From assembly GCA_027924645.1 (NCBI GenBank), contig BSBN01001687.1, positions 6,758,001 through 6,822,000 on the forward strand: a stretch of DNA of 64,000 bases. Reading direction: 5' to 3'. Positions within the stretch are counted from its first letter, which is position 1. Every line of letters starts with the position of its first letter. Positions 33,090-46,391 of this stretch are shown piece by piece. A program made the translations under genes and the position numbers. Under the pieces are notes generated by a model, which did no database searches, had not been told where the DNA came from, and was given only the letters and a program-made list of their open reading frames with translations. Origin of the DNA: Cunninghamia lanceolata (lineage: Eukaryota; Streptophyta; Pinopsida; Cupressales; Cupressaceae).

Positions 33090-33545
33090 GAGATTCCACC
33101 ACTTAGCTCTGCATGTTTGGTAGTATATTTTTGGCATGTAGAAGCAATGCAATATTGACAATATGATCCCTGAGATTGGTTTATAACCATTGTGCATGGC
33201 ATTCCATCCTTCCGTGTCCCCTTATAGAGACCATAATCAATAGAAGTTCCCGATTGTACAATTTGGTCAACTTGTTCTCGCGATAAACTTTGGCATAAAA
33301 ATTGATAAAATGCTCCTGGGTGATTCCTTCCAGTGACAAGTATACGCATCACCAAATAGGAAGAGAGAAATAGTGGTTGCATCAAGAGATGATAGTTTCC
33401 AAATAAAAAAATTCTTCCCGTTGCTACTTAATCTAGGGTTTTCTTTTTCAGCTAGGACACCAACTGTCGCCCAAGAGCCCCGTAATGCTATCACCCATCA
33501 TTGCAGTTCTAATAGCCTCAATATTGGTATAGATTTCTTTAATGA
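33090..33545 (-). pseudogene. MCM10: MCM10 pseudogene fragment (replication factor, OB fold and zinc finger)
   Basis: The minus strand reads a diverged stretch of the conserved MCM10 core: SWATVGVLAEKENPRLSSNG, FFIWKLSSLDATTISLFLFGDA and, after a frame change at about 33275-33300, QIVQSGTSIDYGLYKG, RKDGMPCTMVINQ, CQKYTTKHAELSGG. MCM10 is a DNA-replication initiation factor. Two frame breaks (near 33490 and 33290) and loss of zinc ligands (Tyr in place of the first Cys of the GLCKG box, Cys for the last His) show it is dead. No intron interrupts the stretch, so it may be a retrocopy or a piece carried by an element. The identification rests on recognised motifs, not a search. Confidence 0.75.
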
Positions 33546-33559
33546 TTATTTGTACCATC

Positions 33560-36500
33560 TTTGTTGTGCTCTTTTGCATTATATATCAGAAAACTATAGA
33601 GAAAGATCGATTAAAATCCAAGGGTTCCTAAATTTCATTCCAACAATGTATTTTTATCTATTTGGCATGTTTGATATTTGTGGATTACATTATCATTGGC
33701 CTCAATGCAGTGAATGGCAAAAGGTTTCAAATTCCCTATCACAAAAATGTGCTAGCGGAAAAACAATTGGCAACAATGAAGTTGGTCACCAACCATCAAC
33801 CATGACAAACTGTCAACAACTCTAAACTATGAATTGCAATAACAAACCACATCAAAATCAAGAAAAACTAGAATCTCATTTTTTTGTTTGATGCAAGATT
33901 GCTTTTGCACCCGGGTGCTCCTGCATCAAGCCACATGGAAGAAGGATCTAGGTCATCTACAAGTGAAAATGATCACCCATACCTGCTCACATCATTTTCA
34001 CATTTACATTTGAAACCATGCTCATTCAGGTGATTTGCCCATAACTTTGCATCCTTGAGGGGGTCCATTGGTACCTAGAGGAGTATGGAAATCTTCATCC
34101 TCTTAATCATGTCCATCTAAAGCCATTAATGGTGTCATGGGTCATGCAAGGAGGTAGGTGGTGATAGGACTTTGATAAATTTTCCTTGGCTCCCTACTTT
34201 TTCCCTATTTCATGCATCAATCTAAAGGTTCTTTGCTAGGGTTTAGTGTTAAAATATTGATAAATCTTGCCTTTAGGTCTAAAACCCTAAACCTTAGGGG
34301 TTTATGCAAGCATTGAAATACATTTATTCTATTTTGCAAGTGACCTCCTACTACCCTTTGTCAGTATTTAAGTCACAACTTGATGTCTAGGACATCATTC
34401 TTTTACTAGCCCCTTCCCTCTTCATCACTGCTTATTGCCTACGTGCAAAAAAATTATTCATTATATGCCTAAATCCTTTTCCACCCCCTTGATGTAAATT
34501 TTGGTCCCCTTTGACCTAGCAAAGCAATGTTGTTTTTAAGGGGTGCATATGCCCGAGGAATCATTCAACAACTGGCATGTTTTAACTAGTTTCTGCCATT
34601 CTGTGGCAATTATAATATTAAGAAAAGGGACAACAACAAAGTGGCGAAAGGATGACAAGTGGCAGGCTCTTTTGTTAGGCCTCACTAAAAGATAAAGGGT
34701 GGACACTTGATGTGCTTACATGGCAGGTTCCTATGTGTTCCGCCATTTCACTAATCCTAAGCGGTGGGCCCATAAAGCACTTGCAAAACTGTGAGATCGT
34801 GCCATGTGTCTTTGCTCAAGAAGATAGATGGGTGCATGTTAATTATCGTGATACATGGCAGATATCTAATGGTGCACGGGGTGATTTAAGAGGAAGGTTT
34901 ATTTTGTTACACGCGATAGTATTGAGGGGGGGTTTCTCCATTCTGCGGATCTTTATCTATGGCCTAATCTTGCAACTGTGGAAGCGACGTGAAAACCCGC
35001 CGCACAGGCTTTATTGACTTTTCTCCTAAGAAAGTGTGGCTGAGGTGGTGGTCCAAGTGGATTTTTCTCATTGGTTTGTGCCTCCTTTTCTACGAATGAC
35101 AGGGATTTTCATCCCGTTGAACCTATCTCTATCATTGATTCAGATGATTTGTTTTGTAATCAACAACCTATATTCAAAAGAAGGCAACAAAGTGGTGGTG
35201 CATAATAAATGATGAACCAATGCAGTGATGGTTTGATTCAAGTGTGTGTTGAGATTTCCTCACCACCATTGTACAAAGAGATAAGCTTGAATGGAGATTG
35301 GCAAGATACAGGATCAACCCTTTGGGATTTGTATGCATGTCTGATAAGATTTTCTACTTGGCGATATGACAGAATCTGTGGGGATGTGCTATTTAAAATG
35401 GTTGAACTGCTGTAACCGAGGAACCTAATTTGATGTCCTCATTATGGAAATTGAAATATACAAGTGCTCTGGGTTCTATGAGATCAACATGATGATAGAA
35501 TGCCACCTCCTTTTCCTTTTTGGTCGCATTGGTGAAGTATTGAAGGATTTCTATTTATGACCAAACATGTCGTGGTACTGATTGAACTGAATTGATAAAT
35601 AAATTAGCAGAGTGTGACTATCTAAAGTGTGAGAGCCTCTACAATTTTACTATAAATAGTTGTCCCTGTTGTTACTATTTGCATCATTCCTTTTGTGCAG
35701 ACAATATGGATATTCCTCTTTTTAGTATGTTATTTCTAATGCCCTATTCTTTAGGAATTTCTTCTCTATTTTCATGGTTGATGCTATGTTCTTAAAAAAT
35801 TAAGGAGTTAGAGATGCTTTCCTAAGGAATAGGTGGTTCTGGGAAAATTCAGGAAGCAAAGTGGTAAGCATTAAACTCCTGTCATACCCTGGTTTCCCCT
35901 TGTTATCATCCTAGTGAGGAATTAGTTTCCCTATTTGTCGACTCTAGTAATTTCTTGTTACTGTGAGTTTCTAGATTGGGATTTGGGGAAGAGAGGCCTT
36001 ATTATTCCCTCTTCCCCTCTCTCAGAATGATGGGTCCTAATAAAGCAATGGATGCTATAAAGGGAGTGTTGTCCTCCAGGATGGAACAATTGGAGATGGA
36101 GGAAAGAACTTAAGTTGACAAGAATAGTTAGTTCTTTGTCAAGCTTAAGCATATGATTGATGTTGTTTCCTTTCTAGCTAGAATTTTGGCACTGCCAGAG
36201 TTAGCTATATGTGGCTCCCTCAGACTTCTGGGTTGTTGAGGTTGTTGGAAACCTCCCCTTGAAAGATGGGGAGTTACATCCCTATGCCTAGAGCATGGCA
36301 TAATGAGAGGGACCCTGGTCTTTGGGGGTTCCTTGTTCATATGTTCATTGTAGGTATTCTTATGTCTTCATGCATGGTTGGAGAGGCAAAGTAGAGGATT
36401 CTTATTTTATAAACAAGTATCTGGATCTGAAGGGTGGCTAAGCTAAAAGATCATCTAGCAAACTACCTTCAGTCATCATCATGGCCCACCTCCATGCTAA

Positions 36501-37765
36501 GAGTAAGAAAGCATACAAGACCAAGACAGTTATTCATGTCTACTGAAAAGATGATTTGTTGCAGTAGTGTGCCTAGTGGGCTAAGGATGATTATTTTAGC
36601 ATCTGCCTGATTGGTATAAGTTTATCAAATGTAAAAATGACACCTGTCATAAGGCCTGAGGCTTATTTTCTCCCTTGTTTCTATAAAAGGGAATTCAAGG
36701 CTTGTTGAAAAGGGTTGGTTCCAGAACATATTTTCAAACAAGGTCTAAAGTATGGGATTCAATCTGGGTTTTCTTAAAGCTATAATGTATTGATTGACTA
36801 ATTTATGTAATGCAAAGATCTCTTTGTGATAGTATTTTTTAAAGATTCAGTTAAGCTTGTTCAATAAATCAATATAAGACCATTGTTTTTGTTATCTTTT
36901 TTGCATTTTGTCTCGAATAAATGCCTAAATGTTTCAGGGAATCCAAGAAATTTCTGGTTGTACATTTGCTACTTTCTTTGTCATGTGTTTGTTAGTATGT
37001 ATTCAAGGGATATAATAACAATGTTATTCTTAAGAGAATTAAGCATACATGCTTTCATCACTGATATGTGGAACATTTTAGATCTATATTGGATAACTAA
37101 GAATGGATTGTAATTTTGGAAGCAGGAGGGTAGTTGAGGGTTTGATGTTTCTATAATATAGAAATCTGATAAATCATGGCTAATTAAGTATTATGGTTTC
37201 TTTTTTCATTATTGGTCTTGTTTGAAGATGACTCTGTCATTACAGGATTAGGCACCCATTTTATGGTTGAAGATTATCCTATACCTTTAAAATTTGAAAG
37301 TCATTTTGATTATGTCTAAAATTATTCCTAAATTATTTCTGCGCTACCCTTATGCATGAAGTGCAGTATTCTAAATCTTGTTAAACCTCATGAGAAACTC
37401 GTAGCTGATGTAGATCTTCAGAACATTTGTGCATATTGTATTTCTAGGTTAACGGTGTTGTAAGAGACTGTCAATGAGTATATTTATAAGGATTATAAAC
37501 CAGTTTATCATATGTTGGCACCATTTTAACCTAATTTCCTTAAATATAGATCTTCCTTGTTTTTTATCTATTTTCTAAATTGTTTAGAGATCTTTAGGAA
37601 CACCCTTCTAAGCTTGGGAAGGCTCAAAGTGCAGAAGGCTGGTAATAGCCTTGTTCGTTGGCCTTTCTTGTCTTTATTCTAATGATAGCACAAGATCTTT
37701 GTCTTAACCTATTGGCCCCTTGGTTTAGGCATTGGGATTTTCCTTAGGATTGGGGGTTGCAAGAA
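33560..37765. other. No gene supported; probable old repeat DNA
   Basis: About 4.2 kb without a coding frame I can support. The last part (roughly from 36.8 kb to 37765) should belong to the LTR that ends just before the primer-binding site at 37780. The open frame at 34712-35017 and others in this stretch have no recognisable motif. Confidence 0.35.
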
Positions 37766-37779
37766 AAAACACCAATAGA

Positions 37780-37798
37780 TTGGTGACTCTACTGGGGA
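37780..37798 (+). promoter_or_regulatory. Gypsy-type primer-binding site
   Basis: TTGGTGACTCTACTGGGGA is a two-base variant of TGGCGACTCTGCTGGGGA, the primer site seen after many plant gypsy LTRs. It follows GGGTTGCAAG-AAACACCAA, also a familiar LTR end. This marks the 3' edge of an otherwise unrecognised plus-strand 5' LTR. No gag follows, so the element is truncated. Confidence 0.55.
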
Positions 37799-38762
37799 TT
37801 GTTTATTAATTGTCAATAATTAGTCCAGTGTGTTGATGTTGGTTTTATTCAGCATAACAGAGATAAAATTCACAAAGAATCTTAGCTTATCTTGGAGAAT
37901 ATAGAGAACTATTGTAAATACTTCTCAATTCCAAGTCTATGTTAACCAGGTCATGGTTGTGTTGAATTCACTCAGGGTTCAATGTGAAGCTATTTTATTT
38001 TAAGGGGCCTTACATGACTAAGTATCTTGTGATGACTGGACTGATATATTCTATGTAAATAATCTTGAATTTCACCAAAGTGAACATCCCTTTGAATGTA
38101 TTTACTACTTCTTTACAAATCTTTACATGAATATGAATAAAACTCACTTTGTACTCAAATTTATATGAAAACTGTTAAAGATCTTTATAATTCACTAGTA
38201 TTTATGTGAATCAATAGTAATTTCCTTTAGATAACTGCGTGCATGCTAATTATTTAAAGATTTTTGGAGAAAAGATAGAAAAGATAATGGTTAGAAACTC
38301 AATTCGATAAGAACTACTTTTTTGTTACTCATGCATACAAATTTGGTTAGTTGCAATATTTCAAAAGAAGTAAATCCATATATGTTTCTCCTGAGTAATA
38401 TCATAAATTGACATACAAAATTGTGATCATCCATGGAAATATATCATAGAGTACTTGAATCTAATCACACTCAGAAATTGACACAATAATTAGATGTTTG
38501 TATTCAGTAATATATGAAAGCCATTCAAATTTACAATGTATTTTGACTTCAAATCTCTAAAAAAACATCAACAACTAAACAAACTTACAACACTTTCTAG
38601 ATACAGTGAGAAACTGGACATTCCACATTATCTCCACTACAGACACAGGCACCTACTACTACAATTCCCTAAGTTCAAAGTATTTTCATAAAACTACTTC
38701 TCTTGCAAATTCCTAATGTTCTTTCAAATTCAGTCGTGTGTAATGAAATAAGATTAGGACAG

Positions 38763-38777
38763 GTCCTTATATAGGAC
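38763..38777 (-). promoter_or_regulatory. TATA-like box downstream of ORF B
   Basis: The minus strand reads GTCCTATATAAGGAC, a TATA box inside a near-palindrome. It lies downstream of ORF B in the way the 6263-6275 box lies downstream of ORF A, consistent with an LTR promoter at the 3' end of each element. Confidence 0.4.
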
Positions 38778-38799
38778 TGACACCTTCCTAATGGTTACA

Positions 38800-39637
38800 G
38801 AAACCAAATCAATGGTCCAACTTCAAACTTCAATATCAACAGTGGAAAGCCATTTCCAAACCGTTTCTTCAAAATATCTCACAAGAATATTCCTTTTTGG
38901 TGCAAAGGATGCCATTGGGATCTTTTAAAATATGAAATATTCAAACTATGACTTTCCTCTCAACTATCGGTCAAGAACAAAAACAAAACACACTAGAATA
39001 CTATGAGTGTGAACTCCAGCTGCCACTTGTAATTTCTTCTAGACATTCTCCCCTTCTCTTTAAATATTATACATATTTAGCCACTAATGTTGTGATGGAT
39101 GCATGGACATCCTTCTAACTTTTTGCCCATGTAAACTATTGCATCTCAACATTCTCTTTTAAGATCTCTACTCACTACCCTGCATCCTTTCCATTCTTCA
39201 GATATTTCTTCATTTTTGTGCTTAACTCCATAATAGAGTCAATCATTTCCTTATTCAAATTAGTTGCAGGATTCTCTAAACAGGGTAAGTAGATAGCTTT
39301 GAATTCCCTTACTGCCATGGCCTCATCGCATACTGGCAACTCTGAGCACTCATGTCTAACAAGTTTATGTATTATCTTTACCTTTTTTCTTATTATGTCA
39401 CCAGTATCCCTTTCTCAAAATTCATCCTTCAAATCTCAATTCAAGTTTATGCCTTGGCACCTAGTTTTCCATCTGAGGTGTTAATACTCCCTCACTCACC
39501 AATTCTTCAATTCTTTCCTCCATGGCTTTGAGCTGTTCCAACTCATATCTATTTTCTTTCATTCTCGGTTGACAATGATGCAAGTTAAGATTGTATTTAT
39601 TCTTTTCTGCTAGAGCAAGGGACCAGTTAGTAACTGC
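38800..39637 (-). pseudogene. ORF B, decayed C-terminal extension
   Basis: After the stop at about 39638 the same frame continues NWSLALAEKNKYN and YELEQLKAMEERIEELVSEG; a frame change then gives KLVRHECSELPVCDEAMAV and KAIYLPCLENPATNLNKEMI. The helical character and position match the C-terminal part of ORF A, but the sequence match is weak. The end is not fixed. Confidence 0.4.
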
Positions 39638-42600
39638 CTATCTTATTATGTCTTCCCCTCTTTGTATGAATTCCCTAATCCAATCTTCAAGTATGTTAGC
39701 CTTGATCTTCTTATTCTCCATTTCATTTATCTGATCCTTTGACAAAATAGCTAACTCTGTAGGTAATTCTGGCGTATTAACACTAGGGTCAAACATTCCT
39801 TGAATGAATTGCTGTAGTTGAACAATGTGCCCTTTTAACTGGTCAAACTTACCATTATCTTTCCTTATCAATTCTATGGTTACTTTGTTCATATCTTCCA
39901 TTTCGGTAATATGTTGTTCTCTTGTCACGTACCCCATATCCATTTGAATTATCTTATAATCTCCTAAGCTCATTTCTCCTTTTTCTTTATTTGTCATTGG
40001 TACAACCAGTTCTAAAGTCCTTGCTTTAGAAGGATATCTCCTTACTGCAGACATTGTTCTTGCCTTTCTATTTTCTTTCTTTGGTGCAGCTCCTCCCAGT
40101 AGGCTTTTTATATCTATAGGGACCAACTTTACTTTTGTCTTTTCTTTTCTTATTTCTTTTCCCATCCAATCTGGTGCTCCTTCACTAATTTCTAACATTC
40201 TCTCATGTATTATCTCATCTTGAGGTTTTCTGCCTTATATTTGTTCTTGATACTGCTGTGGATTCTTATGTTCCTTAGGAGGTGGTTACTATTGATGTTG
40301 CTCTTGAGGTATATGTTCATCTACTTGTCATTGTTCTTCTTCATTTCCTTTTTCTTCTTCTTCTAACTCAGTATCTCCTCCTGTTTCTTCTTTTGTATCT
40401 TCCTCTACACCCTCTGAACTATCACCTGAATTATCCCTTACATTTTCTGCTCTTTCTCTTTCACTCTCTTCCTGTTGTTTTCTTTGAGACTCTTATTGTT
40501 GTTGTTAAGGAGACCTCTGTTCATTTTTCTCCTTTGTAGGGGACACTATGGAACCTGAAGCTTCAATAGCTTCTCCCTTTTCTTTTCTTTGATCCTCTTG
40601 TTCAATGTTAACACTAGCAACACCTAATGAAGTTTGTGCTTCTATTGCTACCTCAACTTGACTAGGTACATTCGCTTGTATTTCAGGCTCATTTGCCTAT
40701 CTTGACTCCTTAATTTTTTTGGGAAACTCATCCGGTGGTGTACTTAACTCAGTGGCATGTGCTTGTCCTATTTCTTCACTTTCTTTTTCTCCTACTTTCT
40801 CTTCTACTATCCACTGTACATCTATTTGCACGTCTTCAATGATATTTTGTGGCACTAATCTATCAAAAGGATCCACCATCTCAAAATCATCTTCATGTTG
40901 TTCTTCTTCAATACTTTCTTCATCACTACTATCATCCTGAATATCTACAATTTCACCTTCTTTTGCAACTTCCTTTGACCTGTGGTGTTTTGACTCTTCC
41001 AATATTTCTTCAGTTAGTTCTTGTTTGACCTTGATATAAACCTGGACCCTCTCTTTTTCTGTGGAAGTAGTAGATACATGTTTTTGTCTTACTCCCACTA
41101 GTGGAGCATCCACAATCACAATAGGTATTTATACTTTTCCTTTTGGGGTATCTATAATCACATCCTTCACTAAGCTATGGTCTTCTATATCCCTTGGTTT
41201 TTGTATTTGCTCTGTATTAGTCGCTTGACTTGATGTCCCTTATTTTATGAATGTATTCAAAGCAATTGCAACTATGATACCAATTGTGTATGGATCCATA
41301 AGTGTTGCATTCTTGTTTTTGTCAACAATTGTAGTTTCAACAATTTTCCTCTTCTTTTCATAAAAACACAACAAATCATCTATATTTTCTCTGGCTCTCT
41401 TCTTTCCCTTCTTTTGATATGTGACCGTTTTATCTTGAGCCTCAAGTTTTTCTATCTCCTCTCTCAACCATGTTTGAGGGAGCAATATCACCAGTTTGGA
41501 TATATTATCCAAAGATGTCTCCTCTGGTTCATCCCAATTTGGTTCACTAACCGACAATTGTGCAAGCCCTTTGCTTTCATAGCTCTGATGTAATAGTTTC
41601 CCATCATCTTTTGTGATCTCTTGGGGTACATCTATTCTCCCTATTATTTTCGTCTGCTCCAAAGTCTGTCTCTGGTGAGCCTTTTTTCTTACCTCTTTTT
41701 CATCTTCACAATCAGACTAAAAGTCCTCAATATGAACCTGATGTCTAAATTTCTTATCAACATAATTCTGGATCCTATGAAAAGGATCAAAATGTCTTAC
41801 CAATTCAAATTCTTCAAATCTGTAATACCTCAACTCTCTTTCTAATTCCTTAGCTACATCTTCATTGTAACAAGCATACCTACCAAGTCCCCATGGGAAT
41901 TTTATATTTCCTCTGCCAAATTTCCTTTTATACATCTCAAAAACATTCACAATCTATCAAGTAAACTCCATAGAAACCACTCTATCAAGAGGATATATTG
42001 GTAACTTAAATGGTCTTCCCTCAAAGCCTTCAGTTCTGATATATGTGAAAGTAGGAATTGAATGTACCAAGTACTATGCCATATGATGGCACTGATTGCC
42101 TTTGTTGTCGACCTTTTATCTCTCTTCTGTCAGGACCCTCACCAAATAGGTGTAAAACACATCATTGACCCTTGCATATTTCTATCGTACATTTCCTTCC
42201 TGAAGATCAAGGTAATGATCATATACTAACTTTTGTCCTAGATTATTTCCCAAAGTGCCCACTCTCTCAATTCCTACCAGTGGTGGTATGTTCACTGCAC
42301 ATGACTAAATCACATATGAAGACATGTAGAATTGTTTATTCTTCTTGAATCCCATCATTTGCTTCCAAATATTACTAGTAATGGCCTTAGCCCAATGGAC
42401 TGCTCCTATCTTTTATCTTACGAATTGGATGATATGAAACATCTATGTTTCAAACTTTCCTGCATTTCTCAACCCAGCAAGCCTGCTTAATAGAGTGATC
42501 ATAATATACACTTCATTAAAATTAGTTCTATATAAGTTCTTAGGTACCCTTGCTGTAACTTTTGGTTTATTTTCTGGTGAATACCAGCCATAAAAAATTG

Positions 42601-43084
42601 CCCTTTTGCAATCTATTTCATTATTTTTAAAGTCCATGGCATACTGGTCCTAATCCACATCCTTCATTTTCTCTTGAATGTCTAACCCAAAAGTTTTAGC
42701 TATGCCCTCTGTGGATAAATCTATGAAGAGTACACCCTTGTGCATTATCCCCCTTGTAGTCGTATCATACCTATCTATGCATTCCAAAATTAGATCCCTA
42801 GCCTCCATTGCCAAAGGAAAACCTGCAACCTTATATAATCCTAAATCACAAATATTTCTCATAGCCAAAGGAGCCTCTGGTGCCATAATTTTCTGGAATA
42901 TGTCTTCAGCATCATATTCACCAATAGCAATATTCGTGGCCATTCCTCCCATGATAGTTATTAGTGATGGATATCGTATGTACAATGGAAACTCCTCCAC
43001 CTCCTTCTTTAATCCTCTTTCTTTTTCAAAATTTTCTATCTTACTAGTCCCCTTGATATCTATCTTATTTTCTTTCAATGCCAT
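39638..43084 (-). pseudogene. ORF B, relative of ORF A
   Basis: About 1149 codons in one minus-strand frame from MALKENKIDIKG at 43084, broken by stops only (near 42649, 42442, 42120, 41716, 41239 and 40696). Blocks collinear with ORF A: CIDRYDTTTRGI and LFIDLSTEGIAKTFGLD; PKNLYRTNFNEVYIMITLLSRL; VNDVFYTYLVRVL and TYIRTEGFEGRPFKLPIYP; DPFHRIQNYVDKKFRHQVHIEDF; Lys-rich and Glu-rich linkers; a final helical domain with YKIIQMDMGYVTREQHI (ORF A: YEISTIDLGPATRAQRV) and ILEDWIREF. Length, order and spacing agree with ORF A, so this is a conserved multi-part protein, not chance reading. Role unknown. Confidence 0.7.
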
Positions 43085-43189
43085 CTACCAAGAAAACTTA
43101 TACAGTTTACCATTCCATTTTTGCACAATCCTAAGGTTTTACCACAGATTTTTATTACTTTACTTTTACCTAGGGTTTTGTCATTTTTG

Positions 43190-46100
43190 ATACATAAGGG
43201 ATTTTCACAGTATTAACCCATGTTTACAGCCCTTTCTTATGACTAATTACATCATACAACTTAATTTGCATCATTTCTATTTACTATATTAACTGTAACT
43301 AATATTATTTCAACTTTAACCTAATTAAGACTGCGTTTGGATACATACCTGAATTCGTCTTCTTAATTGTTATACCGTCGAATTCAACATACCTTTACCG
43401 TTATCAGGAAGCACTATCGAGCTGATTCCGTTAACCTAAATTTGCCTTTTCTCATATGCATTCTGTAATTTCTATTTCTGTATGTAATTTGTGAGTAACA
43501 AAACCAATCTATGTTCACTTTTATTTCTTCTTCGTAACTAGATTTTATTACACTTAAGGACATTAATTACAATCCATACATGGGTTCAAATCATGTCTAT
43601 TTCAAATTTGTATCCGTTAGTAACATGTTTTCTACCTTTTAGTATTTCAGATACAAATGTATCACTAAGCAGTAACAAATACATTTCTTCACATCATAAC
43701 TTTTGTATATCATTTTTTTGTATGTCAAATACAAAAACATTTGCATACAAATCTAGACTTCAACCGTTAATGAATTGGGATGACATTAGTTTTGATTCTG
43801 GGTTTGTACTTTATCATTTGTATATCAGTTTGTATATCGAATGTAAACCCCCATTCATACCCTTTTACGGATTTCAATAGTTTATTAATCAGACAAAATT
43901 AATGTTAATTATGCACATGTATCTTTGCTTATGCATCACCTGTTTGTATAATGAATACAAAAAATACATACATACAAAAGGAACGTACCCTACCACATTA
44001 TGAATCACATTTGACTTACTTTCAGGCTTGCCTTTGTATCTTGTTCATCTCGATCATACATTTGTGGACCCTACCTACTATATGCAATGTTTAAATCTGT
44101 CTTATGTTAGGTCTTCGCATATAATTTTGTATATCACAATGTATATCAGCATGTATATAGTAATGTATTTTACCATGTATATCATATACATTAGAAAATG
44201 CAAATATCTTCACAATTTTAATTTTCACCCTTTTCCTATACAAACGATCATACTATGTCCCGTATTTAATGTTAAATACAAAATCATGATTCAAATCCTA
44301 GTAAATAAAAGCATATCTTTAGTATTTACTCCAATTAGACCTTTGACATGTATGAATTTACTTACTCAGCACTAGGTGACGAACTCACATAACCTTCATT
44401 AATGGCGATTTATTTTGCACATCAAGCCAAGCTCTATTTAATGGCATTGATCTTGAGGAATTTCATGTCATTTTCAGAGTTACCCTAGCTATAATTATGG
44501 ATACTCCCGTTTGTCTCCATAGTGTAAGAAGGTAAACTGCTTTCTTGGGTTCTATTTCTGATGCACATATGAGGAAGCTCATCATTCAACATGATGACCC
44601 CGGGTTTCATGACCTAGAACTAGAAGCAATCAAGATCATCTTAGGTAGAGATTTTCTTGCTAACAAGGACAAACATAGAGTGAACTCTGATATTGCTTCT
44701 TGGTTTCTTGCTTCCTTGTTGGACCTAAGTGTCAACAAAATTGAGGTATTTCTACTATTTCAAGATATTTTTAGGGCAGAGTACCGACTTACAGACATGG
44801 ATGTGATAACTGGGGCCGAGTTGGGAAATGACATTCTATGAGCATCTGAGCTCACACTAGTTTCTATGCCTGATGCTTAATTTCAAAGACTACCTTTCCT
44901 AATGAACATGTCTGACCTAGCTCCGGCACGCCATCACCATTGGGTAACAATTGGATTGAATTTCTTGCGTTTATCACAGGGTTTAGACCAAGTGTAGAAT
45001 GGTGACTGGGCATCACATTTTGTAGACTTGGTCAGGACTAGGAACTTTTATAGAAATCCCTAACTGGTAGACTTAATCTCGACAATTTTGCTCTTTTGTA
45101 TCAATTTTGTATTTTAGCAGTGGTGGGCAAAATTTCCCTTTTTAATTGTGAATCCCCTATCTATAATGAATATATACAATACTCGTAAGCATTTTATTGA
45201 TTACATTACATCCTATTTGATTGTATGCATGCCTTTCTCCTTTTGTATTTTAAGTACCAAAATTTTCTAAGGCAAATGCACACACAATCTATACTTCATT
45301 TTGGTTTAACTTTTTAGAATGTCTTTTATTCTGTATTTGTATATAAGATACAATTTGTTAAACATACAAACATGCAAAAAGATGCATTCATTACTTCCTC
45401 CATGTTATTTGGACCTTCTTTTCAAAATCTAAGTATGTATACCCAATTATGCACAAAATATACAAGTAAGATATCACATACTCATATATGCTATTTTAAC
45501 ATTGGTTTTGACATTCGTGCATGCATATTTCACAATCTGCATATTAAATACAAGTATGAATACATATAAATGTGAAATACAAATACGACTGCGAAACTAA
45601 AAACTTATCCATTTTACTTTTGAACACAATCAGGTTTGAGTTTGTATATTTGTTTTAACCATGTAAGATACAAAAAACAAACCATGATGAAAAAACCCCT
45701 TATCACAATGCAAAGACACAAAAAGCATTTCAGATATAAAGGATTTTGTATATAAAATACAACTTTGATCAATACTGCACTTTCCAAACAAATCCCTATA
45801 TCTTACAGAAGACAAGGCATCATTAGTCAATTCAAAACCAACCTTGGACCAAATTTTCCTATAGATTCCCTTGGTAACTTCAATTTTTCCTCTTCAATAT
45901 CCCATATTTTGGATTTTGAACATTTCAAGCATCAGCTACTTTTTCCCTTTACCAGCAAGCAAGACCAGACAAAAAGCAAGGACAAAAACCACAATAGGGG
46001 TCCTCATTTTTCTAGAGGGTAAAATGAGGTGTGTTGTGAACATCACAACATAGTGGTCTATCATGGGTGTTTAGAGTTTGCACATGTATTGTACAGTATC

Positions 46101-46386
46101 ATTCCCTTTAGAGGGTGGTGATTCTGATACTCTCCTTACCAGTTGATCAAAGAAGAAGTTCTCAAACTTGGAAGGAGTTTTGTTACAACATATTTGAAGA
46201 AGTTTTGTGTGGCTCTATTATTGGAGAAAACCCAAAATGCAAATAAGATTTAAAGAGGTTTGTGCTATTTGAAGTTCAGTCCTCTATGAAAAGAGGTGTC
46301 AACTCTGTGAGAAAGAACTTGATAAAGGTGTGAAGAATATTTCAACACTCTTAAGTTTCCAGTCAATAGGAGAATTTGTAGTAGTT
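43190..46386. other. AT-rich region dense in TTTGTAT/ATACAAA words
   Basis: From about 43.4 to 45.8 kb phrases such as TTTGTATATCA, AAATACAAA, TGTATATCA and ATACATACATACAAA recur dozens of times on both strands without a regular period. No gene is supported except a short open frame at 44545-44841. The right part (46020-46386) is the leader or flank into which element D inserted. Confidence 0.5.
44545..44841 (+). other. Unidentified open frame, 98 residues
   Basis: Begins MGSISDAHMRKLIIQHDD and includes LEAIKIILGRDFLANKDKHRV and FQDIFRAEYRLTDMDVITGAEL. Composition is protein-like, unlike the AT-rich surroundings, and similar text continues in frame past the stop (FQRLPFLMNMSDLAPARHHH). Probably a decayed gene or element fragment; I do not recognise a family. 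Confidence 0.3.
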
Positions 46387-46391
46387 GTAAC
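46387..46391. repeat. Target-site duplication of element D, left (GTAAC)
   Basis: GTAAC precedes the 5' LTR and recurs at 61471-61475 directly after the 3' LTR. Confidence 0.8.
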
